A stretch of DNA of 64,000 bases from Glycine soja (taxonomy: Eukaryota > Streptophyta > Magnoliopsida > Fabales > Fabaceae). The notes under the pieces were generated by a model that was not told the DNA's origin, searched no databases, and saw only the letters and a program-made list of their open reading frames with translations. Shown one piece after another: positions 36,014 through 48,900 of this stretch. Numbering within the stretch: position 1 is the first letter of the stretch; each line of letters opens with the position of its first letter. The position numbers and the translations under genes are program-made. The stretch covers positions 41,148,677 through 41,212,676 of the forward strand of contig NC_041018.1 of the NCBI RefSeq assembly GCF_004193775.1, given 5' to 3'.

Positions 36014-39000
36014 TTAAAAAGGAATGGGCTGTCTGCTGGGCCATGATTCTATCTTTTCAAAATACTTGGCAGGAACAACACCATCAAAACCTTCCGTCAA
36101 GATCACCTTGTTGTCAGAAATGTAAAGCTTCATACCTTCTGAAATAGGATGAAAAAATATATAGAGAAGTAGCTATCAGTAGTCTTATTTGTTGTAGATT
36201 TTACTCACTATCAATAGACAACAAAAAATCCAACATTTCAAGATGAACTTGTAGACATTCAGTTCAGAACATGTTTGGAATATTGTCATATCATACCTTC
36301 TAATGCTTTTCTAACGTCTAGAAAGATCAGAACATTGACATCCTGCCTCATACCTGGAAAAATAGATGTAGATAATAAGTAACAGGCACACAAGAGGCCA
36401 GTCAAAGTACTAGAACTTACTGCAACTAATGAAATAACAGAAAACTAATAAAGATCACTCTACACATTAGGACTTGAAAAGCCGAGACTGTTTTCTTCAA
36501 AGAATTGAGTAAAATGGTCTATGCAACAACTATAATATTCTAAACAAATTTCAAAGGACACAGTAACTCCCTTGTCAGCCAAAAAAAGGGGATTTCCAAT
36601 TCCGAGGTCTCCACCCTCCAACAGATAGGTTGCAAAGGGATAAAGTGATGCGAATAGATCCAAGCTGTGATCATTAATAGTAACTGTGAAAGATATTGTA
36701 TTGCTAAATTGAAACAATTATCTATAATAGGATTGCAGAGAAATGATTAGTCACTAATAAAAAGCACTAAAGTATACAGGTATTTTGCTTCCAAGTTACT
36801 GACTTAACTAACCCATATTGAGACTTCGGAGGATGGACAAATTATTATTTGAATCTCTTTTATGAAATAAGTTTAAAATTTTTAATATTCCGGCTTTCGG
36901 GGGAAAACACACAAGTGAAAGGGTAGGAGGCAAAACAAGAAATTTTTCATTTGGATTCCACCTTTGGTACAAAGCTACATTATCAATTATAATAGACATC
37001 TTGATTGTCATTCCTTCTGTATTTTAAAGCTGAGAACCATACTAACATCCTTAATATTCCTGAAGGAAAATATACTTGCCTAACAAAAATAAAACAAAAT
37101 ATCTAAATTTAAATTTCAATAAGTAAATAGGATTCATTTTAAATAGTATATCACATTACCACTAATTACTTCTCCATCTGTTGGTAAACCACAAGAAAAA
37201 TGAACATGCAATCTCTTCATGCGCTTCAGACCAGATCCTAGAATTGATTCCAGGTTCTTTCTGTAGGTTCCATGCACACAAACTGTATAGTGGCAAAATC
37301 AAGCATATGAAACAAATAAAATAGCAAAACAGAAGAAAAAAAAATCCAAATTTATAGAATGACTTGAAAAGACAGATATACAGCTCTTCAGTAATTAGAA
37401 TTGTGTTCATAAAAGATAGAATATGCACTTCAGTAACCATAAATAGCAACATATCCGCCATTCAAAAGATAATTTTTAAATTATAAATATGTACATAACA
37501 TAATAACATAACATTCAGAAGTGAATGCATTGCAATGTACAATTTTCACCAAGACTCAAGTATATCATAAAAAAAATCCATCTCAAATAAATATGCACCT
37601 GGAAATTCTTCGGCTGAAAGGATTGGTTTCAACAAGCTTTCAGTTTCAACGGCCTGCAGACGAAAAGTCAATAATTGTACTGTAAGGGAATATACAGCCA
37701 ATGGTTAAAAAAAATTAGCTCATTGACAGTAGAAACCATTAACTATTATCAACATTTCTCTGTTTTCAAGACAGAATATTAAGCTGTAACAATCCCAATT
37801 TCTAACTAGTGTTCATTCTGTTTCAATCCCTTGATGTTTTGCCTCCCTCAACCTTCAGGCAGTGTAGAACAGGACAGAACATAATACGTGAGTTATGTTC
37901 TATATGTTTGGTGTCTTTTAAAATGAGAACAGAGCATAGTAAGGTTAAAAATAGTGTTAGTTTGGTTCCACCTTGGAACCAAATAGAACAGACTTTTCCA
38001 CTCCATTGTGTTCATATGCCTAAGGCTTTGTTTGGATAAACATCTCCATAAGCACTTATAGGAGAAGAAAATAAAAATATAAAGTGAATTAAGCTTCTTT
38101 CATAAGATAAAATAAACTTATGTACTTGAATTTTACATAAGCTGATGTTTGCTCATGGAAGCTCAATGCATCTTACCTTCTTATTTTCTTCCCCTATAAA
38201 TGCTTAAGGAGAAGTTTATCCAAATAGGACTTAAAACTACCGAACAATCTAAAGGCATAAAAGGAAAGGAACAATAGATCATGTTAGTTACATGACAAAT
38301 ATGTTTTATTTTCATTACTAACAATATCATATCTAAAGTGCTTTTGGACTTTATTTAACCATGAAAGTAATGGATATATATGAAGTCATATTAGCAGTTC
38401 TTATAAAGAAAACAAAACACTCAGGCAGTCAATAAAAGAAAGAGAGAATAAAGCAAGACATTAATCACTAGTAGAGTTTTTCATTAATGACATCTGAACA
38501 TGACAATAGCTAAATCAATTAAACAGAAAATTCAGTGCATTAGTATTTGAATGCATTACAGAGAAAGGACCTAATTACTTTAAGTTCTATTATTTCTTCA
38601 ACACTTCAAATTTCAAGAGCAAATTGGATATGTCAACACTTGATAAAACGATTATTTTACCTTTACTGTGTGGCCTTGGTTTGCACGTATTAGTAGTTCC
38701 CCATTCTCTTCTAAGAGGCTAAACCGCTGCTTATTATCTTTTCGAACAGCCTGAGAATAACCAAGAGATATTTTAGAATAAAATGTTTTTCTTTCAGTTA
38801 ATTCATATGATAATGAGATAGACTTTGCAACAAATACATTTAAGTATAATTTAGATATAGAAGAGGTTAAGTAAGCATATGCATAAATAGTCATTCAAAA
38901 CCAACATAACATACAGACATTACATAGAATTAAGTTAAAATTAGAGTAGGTTAAAACCAGTCATACAACCAACAAATAAATTCTTTGGCTGATAAAAAAA

Positions 39001-41275
39001 ACACATGAAAATGTGTCTAGTCAATTTGATAAATTATTAACTTATAACAGAATTAGTTGCTGAAAGCAGAAAGAACGGATCAGGTAAATTCTTAAGCTGT
39101 CAACCATATCCTGACGGCTTTTACAAGAGAAAGACAAGTATCAATCTTCTAAATTTCTACGGAAGTGAGGAAGGAAACTACTAAATCAATTCAAGGATAA
39201 AGCGCGTAATAGTTTTCGAAGTTCAAAGTGTCAATATACACAATGCAATGAATTGATCTTTAATGCTTCATAACAATAAAAACCATATTGATGAGTCTAG
39301 CTAATATCAACTATATGACAGTTTTATATTTTCACCCAAATTCTTCTCAGATAATTTGATGCAAGAATCTAATGACAACAGAAATGGTATTGACACAGCA
39401 GCATAAAAAATGGAATGAACATGTGTTGAGAAGAAAACATATATGAAAACAACTGACCTCCCTAATATCATCAATAGTGTGCAATTTCAGTGGAATATTA
39501 GCAAATGTCTTCAGATTCAGCTTTAGCAAATCATTAACTTTTACATAACCATCACTCCGCATATTCAAATTCAATTCAGATGCCATATGCCGTAAAATTC
39601 GTGTCCTTCAGATATCAAACAGATAAATTGAGTGAAGTTTCTTCATACAAGAATCAATGACAAAACAGCTTATTTAAGACATATCACAAAGTTCATTCTC
39701 TCTGTTGTTCAAATCTGAAGGCAAAGACAATATTGCTTACAAGGTTTCCTTTGCCAAACTTCTTTCCACACATATAAAGAATAAGAATACCCACTTTGTG
39801 ATTTGTAATACAAAAAGGAAAAAAAAATGAAACTCATATTTGGCAGCTCTGAAGAAAGGAAATAAAAGAGGAAATGTTTATGAAAAATAAAAAATGATTA
39901 GAGGGTCAGGTAATGCTTACAGGAGTCTACCAAGAGAATCAATTTTGTCCTTTCCTGAGCCACTCCCACCTCCACGCCCTCTTGTTCTCTCTCTATCATT
40001 TCTCATATCAAAAGCCTTTCCTCTGCCAGTGCTGCCCATAAAATATCAAAAAGCATAAACTTTCTACTTGATTCTGTAATCGTAGCTACTGAGTGAAGTG
40101 ATAAATGCATAAAATGTAAAGCAATCAATGACACAGAAACTTATTCATAATATTGAATCACAAGCATGGAGTAGGAATTCCTGAAAATCCAATCCATTTC
40201 CTTTGTTTTCAGCTATAGTTGCCACCTGTCCTTGTAACCAACTTGACAGAGTCAACACACAACTCAACAGTCATCACATTACCTCACCTCTCCCATTAAA
40301 ATAGACCTCGTCCTCGAGGTCAAAGTTAGGATAGTGCAGCCAGAGGCAGGAGCAAAGTCCCAAAGTGAGTTGTATCATGCCAAGCCCGTCCCCATAGAAT
40401 AAGAGTTACAAACTTACAGTATACCCACTCCATAAGTCGTATCAACGCATGCCCACAATTCTCTTTACTGTAATCACTTACACAGAAGTGATGTAATCAC
40501 AGCATTGCAACAGCGCGTCTTGAGCTTCAATCATCAAGAGTTTTGTACATAACTACATCTCACTAGAACACAACAACATGAGTGCATCATTTTCCAATAG
40601 AATCTATGGATCACCAACACCAACCATGCAAAGCCAACACAACCCCTCTATTCCACCTCCTTGAGTAGTGAAAACATCAAAATGCTCAATCACATTCGGC
40701 CCTTGATTAATTACAGCCCCCAAGAATTCATCGACAACAGAAAGATAGTCATCTCCAAATACAACTGGTATAGCCACAATCCCAAATATAAAGAATCACG
40801 TAGTTTCTCATTGCAAGTACCAATATTAACCATGAAAAGGAACTCTAGTAGCATAAAATTGAGTCAACAAACCAAGCAACACACACTGGCCACAAAATCT
40901 AAACCTTTTCAATTCACAATCCAATTTCCTAAACCAATCAAACCCTTAAAAATTCACAACATTTCAACAGAGACATTAAAATTTCAAACACTGCCCCTTG
41001 ATTTTGTTGTATCAATTCAAGACTGAAAATAAAAAACAACGAGTTTGATAACAAAAAGAGAAAGGAAACTCGTGAATTCCGAGGAAGAAGAGAGAGGAAA
41101 ACCTCGGAGAGGCGTGAGCGTACGAGGAGAAGGGGTTGCTGCGGGCATTGTTGTCCATTGGAGCTGAGGCACCGAGCCTGTGAAGCAGAGAGAGGAATAT
41201 GGGAGTGACACGTGGACGCAGGAGAGCGCAGTGGCGTAAAATATTGGTGCTGCTGTTGGTCACTGAAGCAAACAT
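36014..41275 (-). CDS. TPT1: tRNA 2'-phosphotransferase (Tpt1/KptA family)
   Basis: It transfers the splice-junction 2'-phosphate of ligated tRNA to NAD+, the last step of tRNA splicing. Minus-strand exons: 41275-41103, 40031-39921, 39605-39458, 38750-38661, 37653-37599, 37282-37160, 36353-36297, 36138-36014; all phases close. Core family blocks appear in order: LGRLLTRILRHMA (catalytic Arg-His), DNKQRFSL, LLIRANQGH (catalytic Arg), CVHGTYRKNLESIL, MKRLHVHFSCGLP, VNVLIFLDVRKAL and VILTEGFDGVVP. There are two candidate starts. From 41158 (MDNNARSNPF) the protein is 254 aa. From 41275 (MFASVTNSST) it is 293 aa with a 39-residue head rich in Arg/Leu and without acidic residues, like an organelle presequence. 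A Gly/Arg-rich linker (TRGRGGGSGSGK) follows, as in plant homologues. Introns hold a gypsy relic and a MITE. Confidence 0.95.
38025..38229. mobile_element. MITE with about 45-bp terminal inverted repeats in a Tpt1 intron
   Basis: The left end reads GTTTGGATAAACATCTCC and continues through TAAGCACTTATAGGAGAAGA. The right end read inward on the minus strand gives ATTTGGATAAACTTCTCC and then TAAGCATTTATAGGGGAAGA. The arms match over about 45 bases with few mismatches and enclose about 110 bp. It lies in the intron between exons 38661-38750 and 37599-37653. A target duplication was not resolved, so superfamily is open. Confidence 0.75.
40275..40370 (-). pseudogene. Ty3-gypsy retrotransposon polyprotein tail, relic
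   Basis: In one minus-strand frame the sequence reads LHYPNFDLEDEVYFNGRGEV and then stops. Plant gypsy elements typically end their polyprotein with such a segment (W-E-D, then F-P-x-F-x-L-E-D-K-V). Upstream the frame is short and no integrase or reverse transcriptase remains nearby. It lies in intron 1 of the Tpt1 gene, in the same orientation. Confidence 0.55.
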
Positions 41276-41849
41276 GGATTGAATTGGAATTTTGAGAAGA
41301 GTAGAATGTGGAAGAAGCGGTGTACAAGTATGAGGTTTTTGCAACGGTGGAGAAAGAGTCTTTACCCTCTTACCCTCAAAAAATAAGTTTATATTCATAT
41401 ATTTATTACCATTAACGTTTGTGTACTTGATCAACTTGTTCAAAATTTAAATTCTTATTAAAAATAAACTGTATTAGGAAAAAATATTTAGGTTGTGTCC
41501 AATATCATTGATTTTGTATGAATTATGGACTATGGAGCAATGCTAGCTGAAATTGACTACACTTTCTGAATTTTGGTAATCATCATGAAATTGTGATATA
41601 TAAAAGTTACCTTAAGGAAAAGTTGTTAGATTCTGAGGTCATATTAATGGGAAGAAAAACACGTAGGACTTTTTTTATATGATAAAGCATATTATAGGAA
41701 ATAAGCAAAGCTTCAGTAAAAAAAATAAAAAATAAAGTAAGCAAAGCTCCTTTATACGAAGGAAGCATTGGAGATTTATTTATTAAGGTGACACAAGATG
41801 TATATGAGGCATGTATTCATTTTGAAAATGCACGAAATTTGAATTTCGA

Positions 41850-41911
41850 ATTAAGACTGTTTCGAATTTTGAAGATGTATATTCAGAAGTAAGCTGTTTC
41901 GAATTTTGAAA
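41850..41911. repeat. short direct repeat, TGTTTCGAATTTTGAA
   Basis: The 16-mer TGTTTCGAATTTTGAA occurs near 41858 and again near 41893, with related GAATTTCGAATT words in front. Confidence 0.7.
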
Positions 41912-42028
41912 TATAAGTTGAAGTAGTTATACATGAAGTCATTAAATAATATTATATTTGTGTATTCTAGAACATTGTTGTATAGTGTTAAAAATCATAG
42001 AATTCCATTGTTAATATTATCACTTAAT

Positions 42029-42135
42029 TATTGGTTCAGAAGGTCATTTTTCGATGGATTAAATTATTATCACTTAATTTCTTAAATATCAACAATGTTA
42101 CACATCAAAATTTGTTATTGGTTCAGAAGGTCATT
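42029..42135. repeat. short direct repeat, ATTGGTTCAGAAGGTCATT
   Basis: The 19-mer occurs at the two ends of this interval, about 87 bp apart; each copy is near the word TTATCACTT. Confidence 0.7.
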
Positions 42136-45100
42136 ATATATATATTTATTATCACTTTTTAATAAATTTATGTTTCTTTATTTTGATACATCTTCAGTAT
42201 TCCAATTTCTACTTCTAGTTATCATTAGAATTATTATTTAAATCTAATGATTATCAAGATTAACTTTTAAATCGAAAATACTATTATTAAATCTACTTAG
42301 AAACTATCATACAAATCACTATATGATACAATTATAATTATTTATGGATATTTTTTTTTATCAAAATTAGGATCACCATATGTATTAAATATTAAACAAT
42401 TTCCTGATAAGTTGAAAACTATAGGATTGTTTGTTTGATATAAAAATAACTTATAATTGAAAATGAATTGTATGTCTCATTTTTAAATATTTATTTATTA
42501 ATAGAATCATTTTAGTGAACATTGATCCTTCATAATAATAAACTACCTTTGAAGAAATAAATATAATTTCCATGATTAACACCTCAATCACTTATTTTAT
42601 TCCCTATAAAAAAAATATTATTTTTATCTATCTAAAATTTGAAATTAGTGTTATTTTCTCTATAAAATGAGAAAATTCTTATTTGAGTCGGTGTAAGATA
42701 TTTTTCTTTAATTTTCATCCTCCAAAATCAGAAATTACTATTTTTTCCTGCTCTAATATTGAGTTTAGGATAGATAAGTCCTTCCATTTTTTTATTTAAT
42801 GTAAGCTCTACATATGTATTTATATTTAACTATTACTTAATTTTTATAAATTTTAAAAATATCATTTAAAGAAAACTTACAGATATACTTCTTAATACAG
42901 GCTTCAATATTTTTTACAATTTTTTTTATAAAATTCACTATCAACAATAAAAGTATGATGAAGAAAGAGAACAATAGTGTGTTATAAGCAATTCAAAGAT
43001 CAACAAGACGGTGGAATTATAAGGTATAAGGAATGAAAATAACATGAGAAGTGAAAAGGAACAAAAGAGAGTATAAAATTTAGTTGTTTGATTAAGGTAA
43101 CAGAATATAAAACAGATGAAATATTTAAATGAAAATTGATTGAGAGATAAAAAAAAAGAAATAACTTGATTAATGTAATTCCTATTATACCCCTCACTGA
43201 ATACATAGTTTTCTCCTTTATTTTTTATAACAAAATTGTTTTAGTAAATTTATTAAAATCGGTAGCATACAATCGATTATACTTTTCTGTAAGTGAATCC
43301 CAATTGGGTAATAATTGATTTTGGTGCTGGGGTGTTCTTTGTTCGGTCCATTCAGAAAAAAAAAATTATACTTTTTGTATAATTAATTATATGCCACTTT
43401 CAAAGCAATTTAGTTAACAGTGGCCAAAAAAGACAGAAAAAAGTGTGATGCATGATGAACATGGGGTTACCAACGAAAGGATCAGCTTAAGGCACAACAA
43501 CAGCAAAAGAAAAAAAAGGAAGAAGGGTTACTTTTGTTAATTTGAGCAAAAAAAACGTCTCCCTCTTTTTCTTCTTCTTCTTCAGAAACGTCTCTGTCTT
43601 TCATTTTACTATAACTTTCTTTCTTTTCACCTCATTTTGAGATGAAAAGCTAACACAGGACCCACTTACTTTTTTTAATCTTTCACACTAATTTATTTCT
43701 ATCAAACAGACGTGACTTTTTACTTTTATCTTATTTTATCTCAAATCACTTTGAACTCTCTTTCGGTCTCTTAAACCAAACACTACCCAACGGAAATTAA
43801 GAATGAAGTGAAAAGCAGCGAGGTGTTGGTGGACGGTGATGTTTAATTTTATAATCTTTATGTATTTTTTTAAATTAAAAAAATAACTTTAAAATAAATG
43901 TTTTTTATATAAATATATTTTTAATAAGTAAATAAAATTTATTTCTTAAAATAAATAAATAGAAAATCACTTTTTTAAAGTATAAACAATTTAAAAAAAC
44001 ATACTGAAAAAATAAAAAAAATTCTTATTTTATTAATATAAGTATTTTTAACAAATAAGTTTAAATAAATCCAATTCTGATCTCATTTCATATTTGCTTG
44101 TGGGATCTTAACCAACACAAATTCATTGTTAAGGTTAAGCCAATTCAATTTCCCAATAATGTAAAAATTTATTTTTATATTTTTTTAAAATGAAATTTTA
44201 ATATTAAATTTTATAGAAAATAAAAACTATGTAATTAAAAATATGTTTAATGATTTACAATACAAATATTGACTGTTTTGATCAGATTTTGTTTCCTGAC
44301 AACGCTAATAATGTTTTTAGATTGTCACCAACTAAAATTTAAAATGACAAAAATATTTTTGGTTGATGTCATGCAAAAAATCTTGACTAAGAAAATCTTG
44401 ATTGATGTCTATAAAAAAATAGCTTGTGTCCTAAAAATCTTGGTTAAGAGTTAAAGTTGCAAGCAAAAATATGAGTGAGAGTAGTCATCTCTCCAAAAAA
44501 ATTTCAAATTATTTAATTTTTAGAATTAGAAATCCCACCATTTTAATTAATCAAAATACTAATATTGTAGTTCCCTTTCAAATATTCTATCACAAGTTAT
44601 TTTGTCATAATCATTTTAAATTTCCTAAAAAATGAATTCTCTTGCTTAATTGACACATTCAAACCCACAATAATTTAAATAGAAATTTAGAATGGGCTGG
44701 TATTGTAATTTTTTTTTGGTGTTTATTGGATCATATATTTTTTTGTAACGCTATGTAATCTTGAATGATTATATAGTAAGATTATTAATTTTTATAATAA
44801 TTTTAAAAAAGTTTATAATAAATTACTTTAAAACTTTTATATAGAATGTCAGTTAAATCAAAATTCTCGATTTTAAAAAAACAAGGTGATTAAATATCTC
44901 TATTTTATAAAAAACTTCGTACCCCATTACCTAGAGGCTCTTCACAATACAGCATAAAAATTATGAATTGAATAAAATATGAGAGATTAAAATTATATTT
45001 TAACTTATATTATTAGTATAATTTTTTGTATTATCAACTAATCATAAATTATTTTATATATAATTACTAAATTAATTATTATTAGATAAATGTGTAAATT

Positions 45101-45541
45101 TTTGGTTAAAAAAAGGAATGACACTAGAGGACTTAAAATAACTTACACAACTTCCTCAATCAATTGAGTTTAACCATGATAATTGCAAATAATTTGGGGA
45201 GATTATAATCTCTAATTTCAGTGTTTTCATGTTTAAAAAAATTGTTTACAAAACAATCTAGATGTTTGATAACACAACTAAAATTTAGAAGAAGAAAAAA
45301 TCTTCTAAAACATAAGCTAATTTTTTAAATATGATTATTTTTCAAAAAAAAATAAATTCTTCTTTTCAGTTGCTTCCATGGTCTCTTATTATGTCAAATT
45401 GGATTATTTTATTACATTCAAACAAGATTAATTATTTTAAAATATTTTTTTCAGTAAACTTATTTTTGAAAAATAACAACAATCAAGTGTAAATATAATC
45501 GATTATTAGAAAAATTTAATTTACGTAACTATCCCATAAAA

Positions 45542-45613
45542 ATGAAATGGGGTTTCTCGAAAGAATCAGTTACTCACACTCCGTTGGTTCCTCTTGTACC
45601 GAAATTCGGATAA
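45542..45613 (+). promoter_or_regulatory. short upstream ORF overlapping the Obg start codon
   Basis: A 23-codon frame starts ATG at 45542 (MKWGFSKESV...) and stops with TAA at 45611-45613. Its last base is the A of the Obg ATG (613-615), giving TAATG. If the transcript starts upstream of 45542, ribosomes would have to reinitiate at, or skip to, the main start. A second ATG at 45547 is in frame with the main protein and would add 22 residues. The transcription start is unknown, so function is inference. Confidence 0.35.
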
Positions 45614-45936
45614 TGGTGTCTCTAATTTCAACATCTCCACCTTCTTCATCTTTCAACATTCATCCCTTCTTCTCTCCAAGGTACTACTCACTCACTCATT
45701 CATTCATTCTTCTTCTCTCTCTTTATTAATTAACACTGTCCGCTACGTATAAAAGGGGCGTCCAATTCAGACACAACTGCGTAAATTACAAACGGAAAAC
45801 GGTACGGTGCGCCGTCACCAGCGCCGACGCATCTCCTCCGCCGTCAACGTCGTTGGCCAAGGAACCTCACAAATACTTCGACCACGTCATCATCACCGTT
45901 CGCGCCGGTGACGGCGGCCACGGCGCGGTGCTGAAT

Positions 45937-45971
<35 letters not shown>

Positions 45972-48900
45972 AAAAACGAAGTTGAAGAAAGGGAAAGGCT
46001 CGTTGAAGAGGGACTTCGACGGATCCCTCATTCTCCCCATGGGTGGCCACGGAGGTGACGTCGTGCTCTACGCCGACGAGTCCAAAGACACGCTGCTGGA
46101 GTTTCACAACAAAGGCCGCTACCACGCCAAACGCGGTGGCAACGTTGATGCCATGGGCGTTTTGACTTCGATGCTTCGCGATGGACTTGCTGCACCGACG
46201 CTGCGTATTGCTGTTCCTGTAGGTTTGTATGCTCTGGTTTTGTGTTTTAATCTATTTCGTCAATATAAAGGAGGTTTAATTATAAAATTGGTCCCTTAAT
46301 TATAATTAAAAGTTCAATTGGTCCTTCAATTATTAAAAATCCCAATCAGGTCTTCCAATTGGTTAAAAACACTACACATTAGTTTGGTTGTAGTGTTTTC
46401 AAATAATCGGAGCACCTGATTGAACTAACCAAGTTGGCGGAAATAAATGATACAATTGTAGTGTTTTTGAACAATTGAAGGACTTGATTAAACTTTTTAA
46501 TAATGGAGGGACTTAATTGAAGTGTTTCTAAAGGACCTGATTGAACTTTTGATAATTAAGGGATCCAATTGAACTTTTAATTATAATTAAGAGACGAATT
46601 ATATAATTAAGCCTATAGACTATAAACAAACTTGTTAGAAGTATTTCATTTTGAACCTCTATGATTAGCTTTGTCACATTAGAAAATGGAAATATTTCAT
46701 TCTGGTTCTTTTTTTTTTTTTTTTTTGCAAGGGAGATGGTAAAAGCCTCTGAAGAATTAAATTTGATCGTGTTTATAAATGTAACAGGTACAGTTGTGAA
46801 AAGCAAACGAGGGAAGATGTTGGCTGATCTAGCACAACCTTGGGATGAAGTTCTTGTTGCGAGGGGAGGACAAGGAGGGGTACTATACATACATATTTAA
46901 AATTCTTTTAAAATCTGTTTCTTTTTTTTTTTTTTTTTGTAATTGAGTTATGAATCGGGCTCATTTAATCCATTAAAGGCATTGCTGGATTGTTTACTGG
47001 TGTTAGATAAGTTGTACTAGTTCAGATTGGTAATAAAATAAAATAATTAGACCCTTGGAGTTCATATATACATATAAATAATTTTGGCACAACAGTAAAG
47101 TTGCTGCCTTATGACCTTTTTTGTAAGTCATGGGTTTAAATCCTGGAAATGGTCTCTTTGGTTGTGGGGGTAAGGATGCATACATCTACCCTCCTTAGAC
47201 CCCGTTAGGTTGGAACATTGTGCGCTGGGCTGCCCTTTTTATTCATGGCATATACCTATTTCCAGTTTGTTATTGTTGTACTTTACACCTGAATTGAATT
47301 TTCTTTTTTGCCTACCCAGATTAGCTTGTTAGAAATGCCACAGCATAAAAGGAAAAAGATGATGGCTCTGACAACTAATGTGATGAGAGATGACTCGGAC
47401 AAGGTAAAGCTTATTGTGTATGGAATATTTCCCATAGTGTCATCCTTGGTATCAGTAGTAGCCTCTTGTAGTTACAAATCTGTGCAAATTGAATACTCTA
47501 TACAAGGATATAATCAACAAGGTTCTTCTCTTGCTGTTCCTGTTTAATCAAAGTTTATTTGAATATTGCAGTACAGAATGAGTGACCAATTATTTTGTCC
47601 AAGATGCATGCTCATTTGTCACTATTTTTGCTGTGGGTCTCTAGATATATGATTTTAAATTATCAATTCTAATATTGGGCTTTGTCTGGAATCTGGAAAC
47701 AGTAGACCAGTAGGATTTGAAATTTCCTCATTAGCAAGTTGTGTTCCTACCTCACCATAAGATATAACATTATCATTTTAAAACTTTTACAGGTTTTAAT
47801 TCACGGTCAACCTGGGGAGGAAGTTAAGCTGGAGTTGATCCTACGAGTTGTTGCTGACGTTGGTCTGATTGTAAGTTTTGCATCTATACATAATGCCCTA
47901 TTTATATAGCAATCGGTTGTCTCACTTTTATCTTTATAATAACTATATATTGTGTCTTGATGTTGATGAATCTTATCTCTATATCAAGGAAGATAATTTT
48001 TTCATTGCTGGGAAACTAAAATATTGGTTTTACCATGGCTTGGAGTTTGTGAAAGATGACAAGGAGTGGTGTACTAGATCTTCAGTGTTTTTTTCTTCTT
48101 TTTTTTCTCTCTCTGTTGTATGAGAACATTTGTTTGTTTAGTGAACAAAGGTCAATTGTAATTGGTTGTTTCTTACTCTTTGTCCTCCAGATGTTTTCAT
48201 TATTTGCTCAAAGACCAAGTTAATCTTATTGTAGGGACTTCCAAATGCTGGGAAATCAACACTTCTGGCAGCCATTACACTTGCAAAACCCGATATTGCT
48301 GATTATCCTTTTACAACATTAATGCCAAATCTTGGACGCCTTGGTGGTGATCCCAGCTTGGGGGCAGGAATGTATTCATCTGAAGCCACATTGGCAGATT
48401 TGCCTGGTCTTATAGAAGGTGCTCACTTAGGAAAGGTATCAAATATTTTTGTTCTTGTCAAATGTCCCCATTTTAAACCATTGAGATGCTAAATATGAAG
48501 GCTTTTTGTCTTTCGCATTCAGGGTCTTGGTCGTAATTTTTTGAGGCACCTCAGGAGGACCCGGCTATTGGTCCATGTTGTTGATGCTGCCACTGAGAAT
48601 CCTATAAATGACTACAGAACTGTCAGAGAAGTATGTATTTTACCTTTTATGATTGAATATATTTTTTATCCATTCAGACTTGGGTGTTTTATTGGTTCAA
48701 CAGCTTTATTTGAAGTTGTAGGTTATTCATTTTATAACCAATTAGAAGGGAGTTTTACTTGGAAAATTTATCTTATTATCTCTGATTAATTTCGTCTTAA
48801 AAATCATCTACTTGTAAGTAAGATGTTTACTCCTTTTAACCATTGGTCTTCCAATCTTATGGAGTACTTTGGTTAATATGGGTTGGGTATCTTTATCTTA

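Larger units (their letters stand above)
41276..45612. other. intergenic DNA, no gene seen
   Basis: About 4.3 kb separating the divergent Tpt1 and Obg genes. It is AT-rich with short direct repeats (41850-41911; 42029-42135). It presumably holds both promoters, but no convincing TATA box was found for either. Confidence 0.6.

Noticed and set aside
40661..41026. 121-codon plus-strand frame
   Set aside because: It lies inside intron 1 of the Tpt1 gene on the opposite strand and has no recognisable domain.
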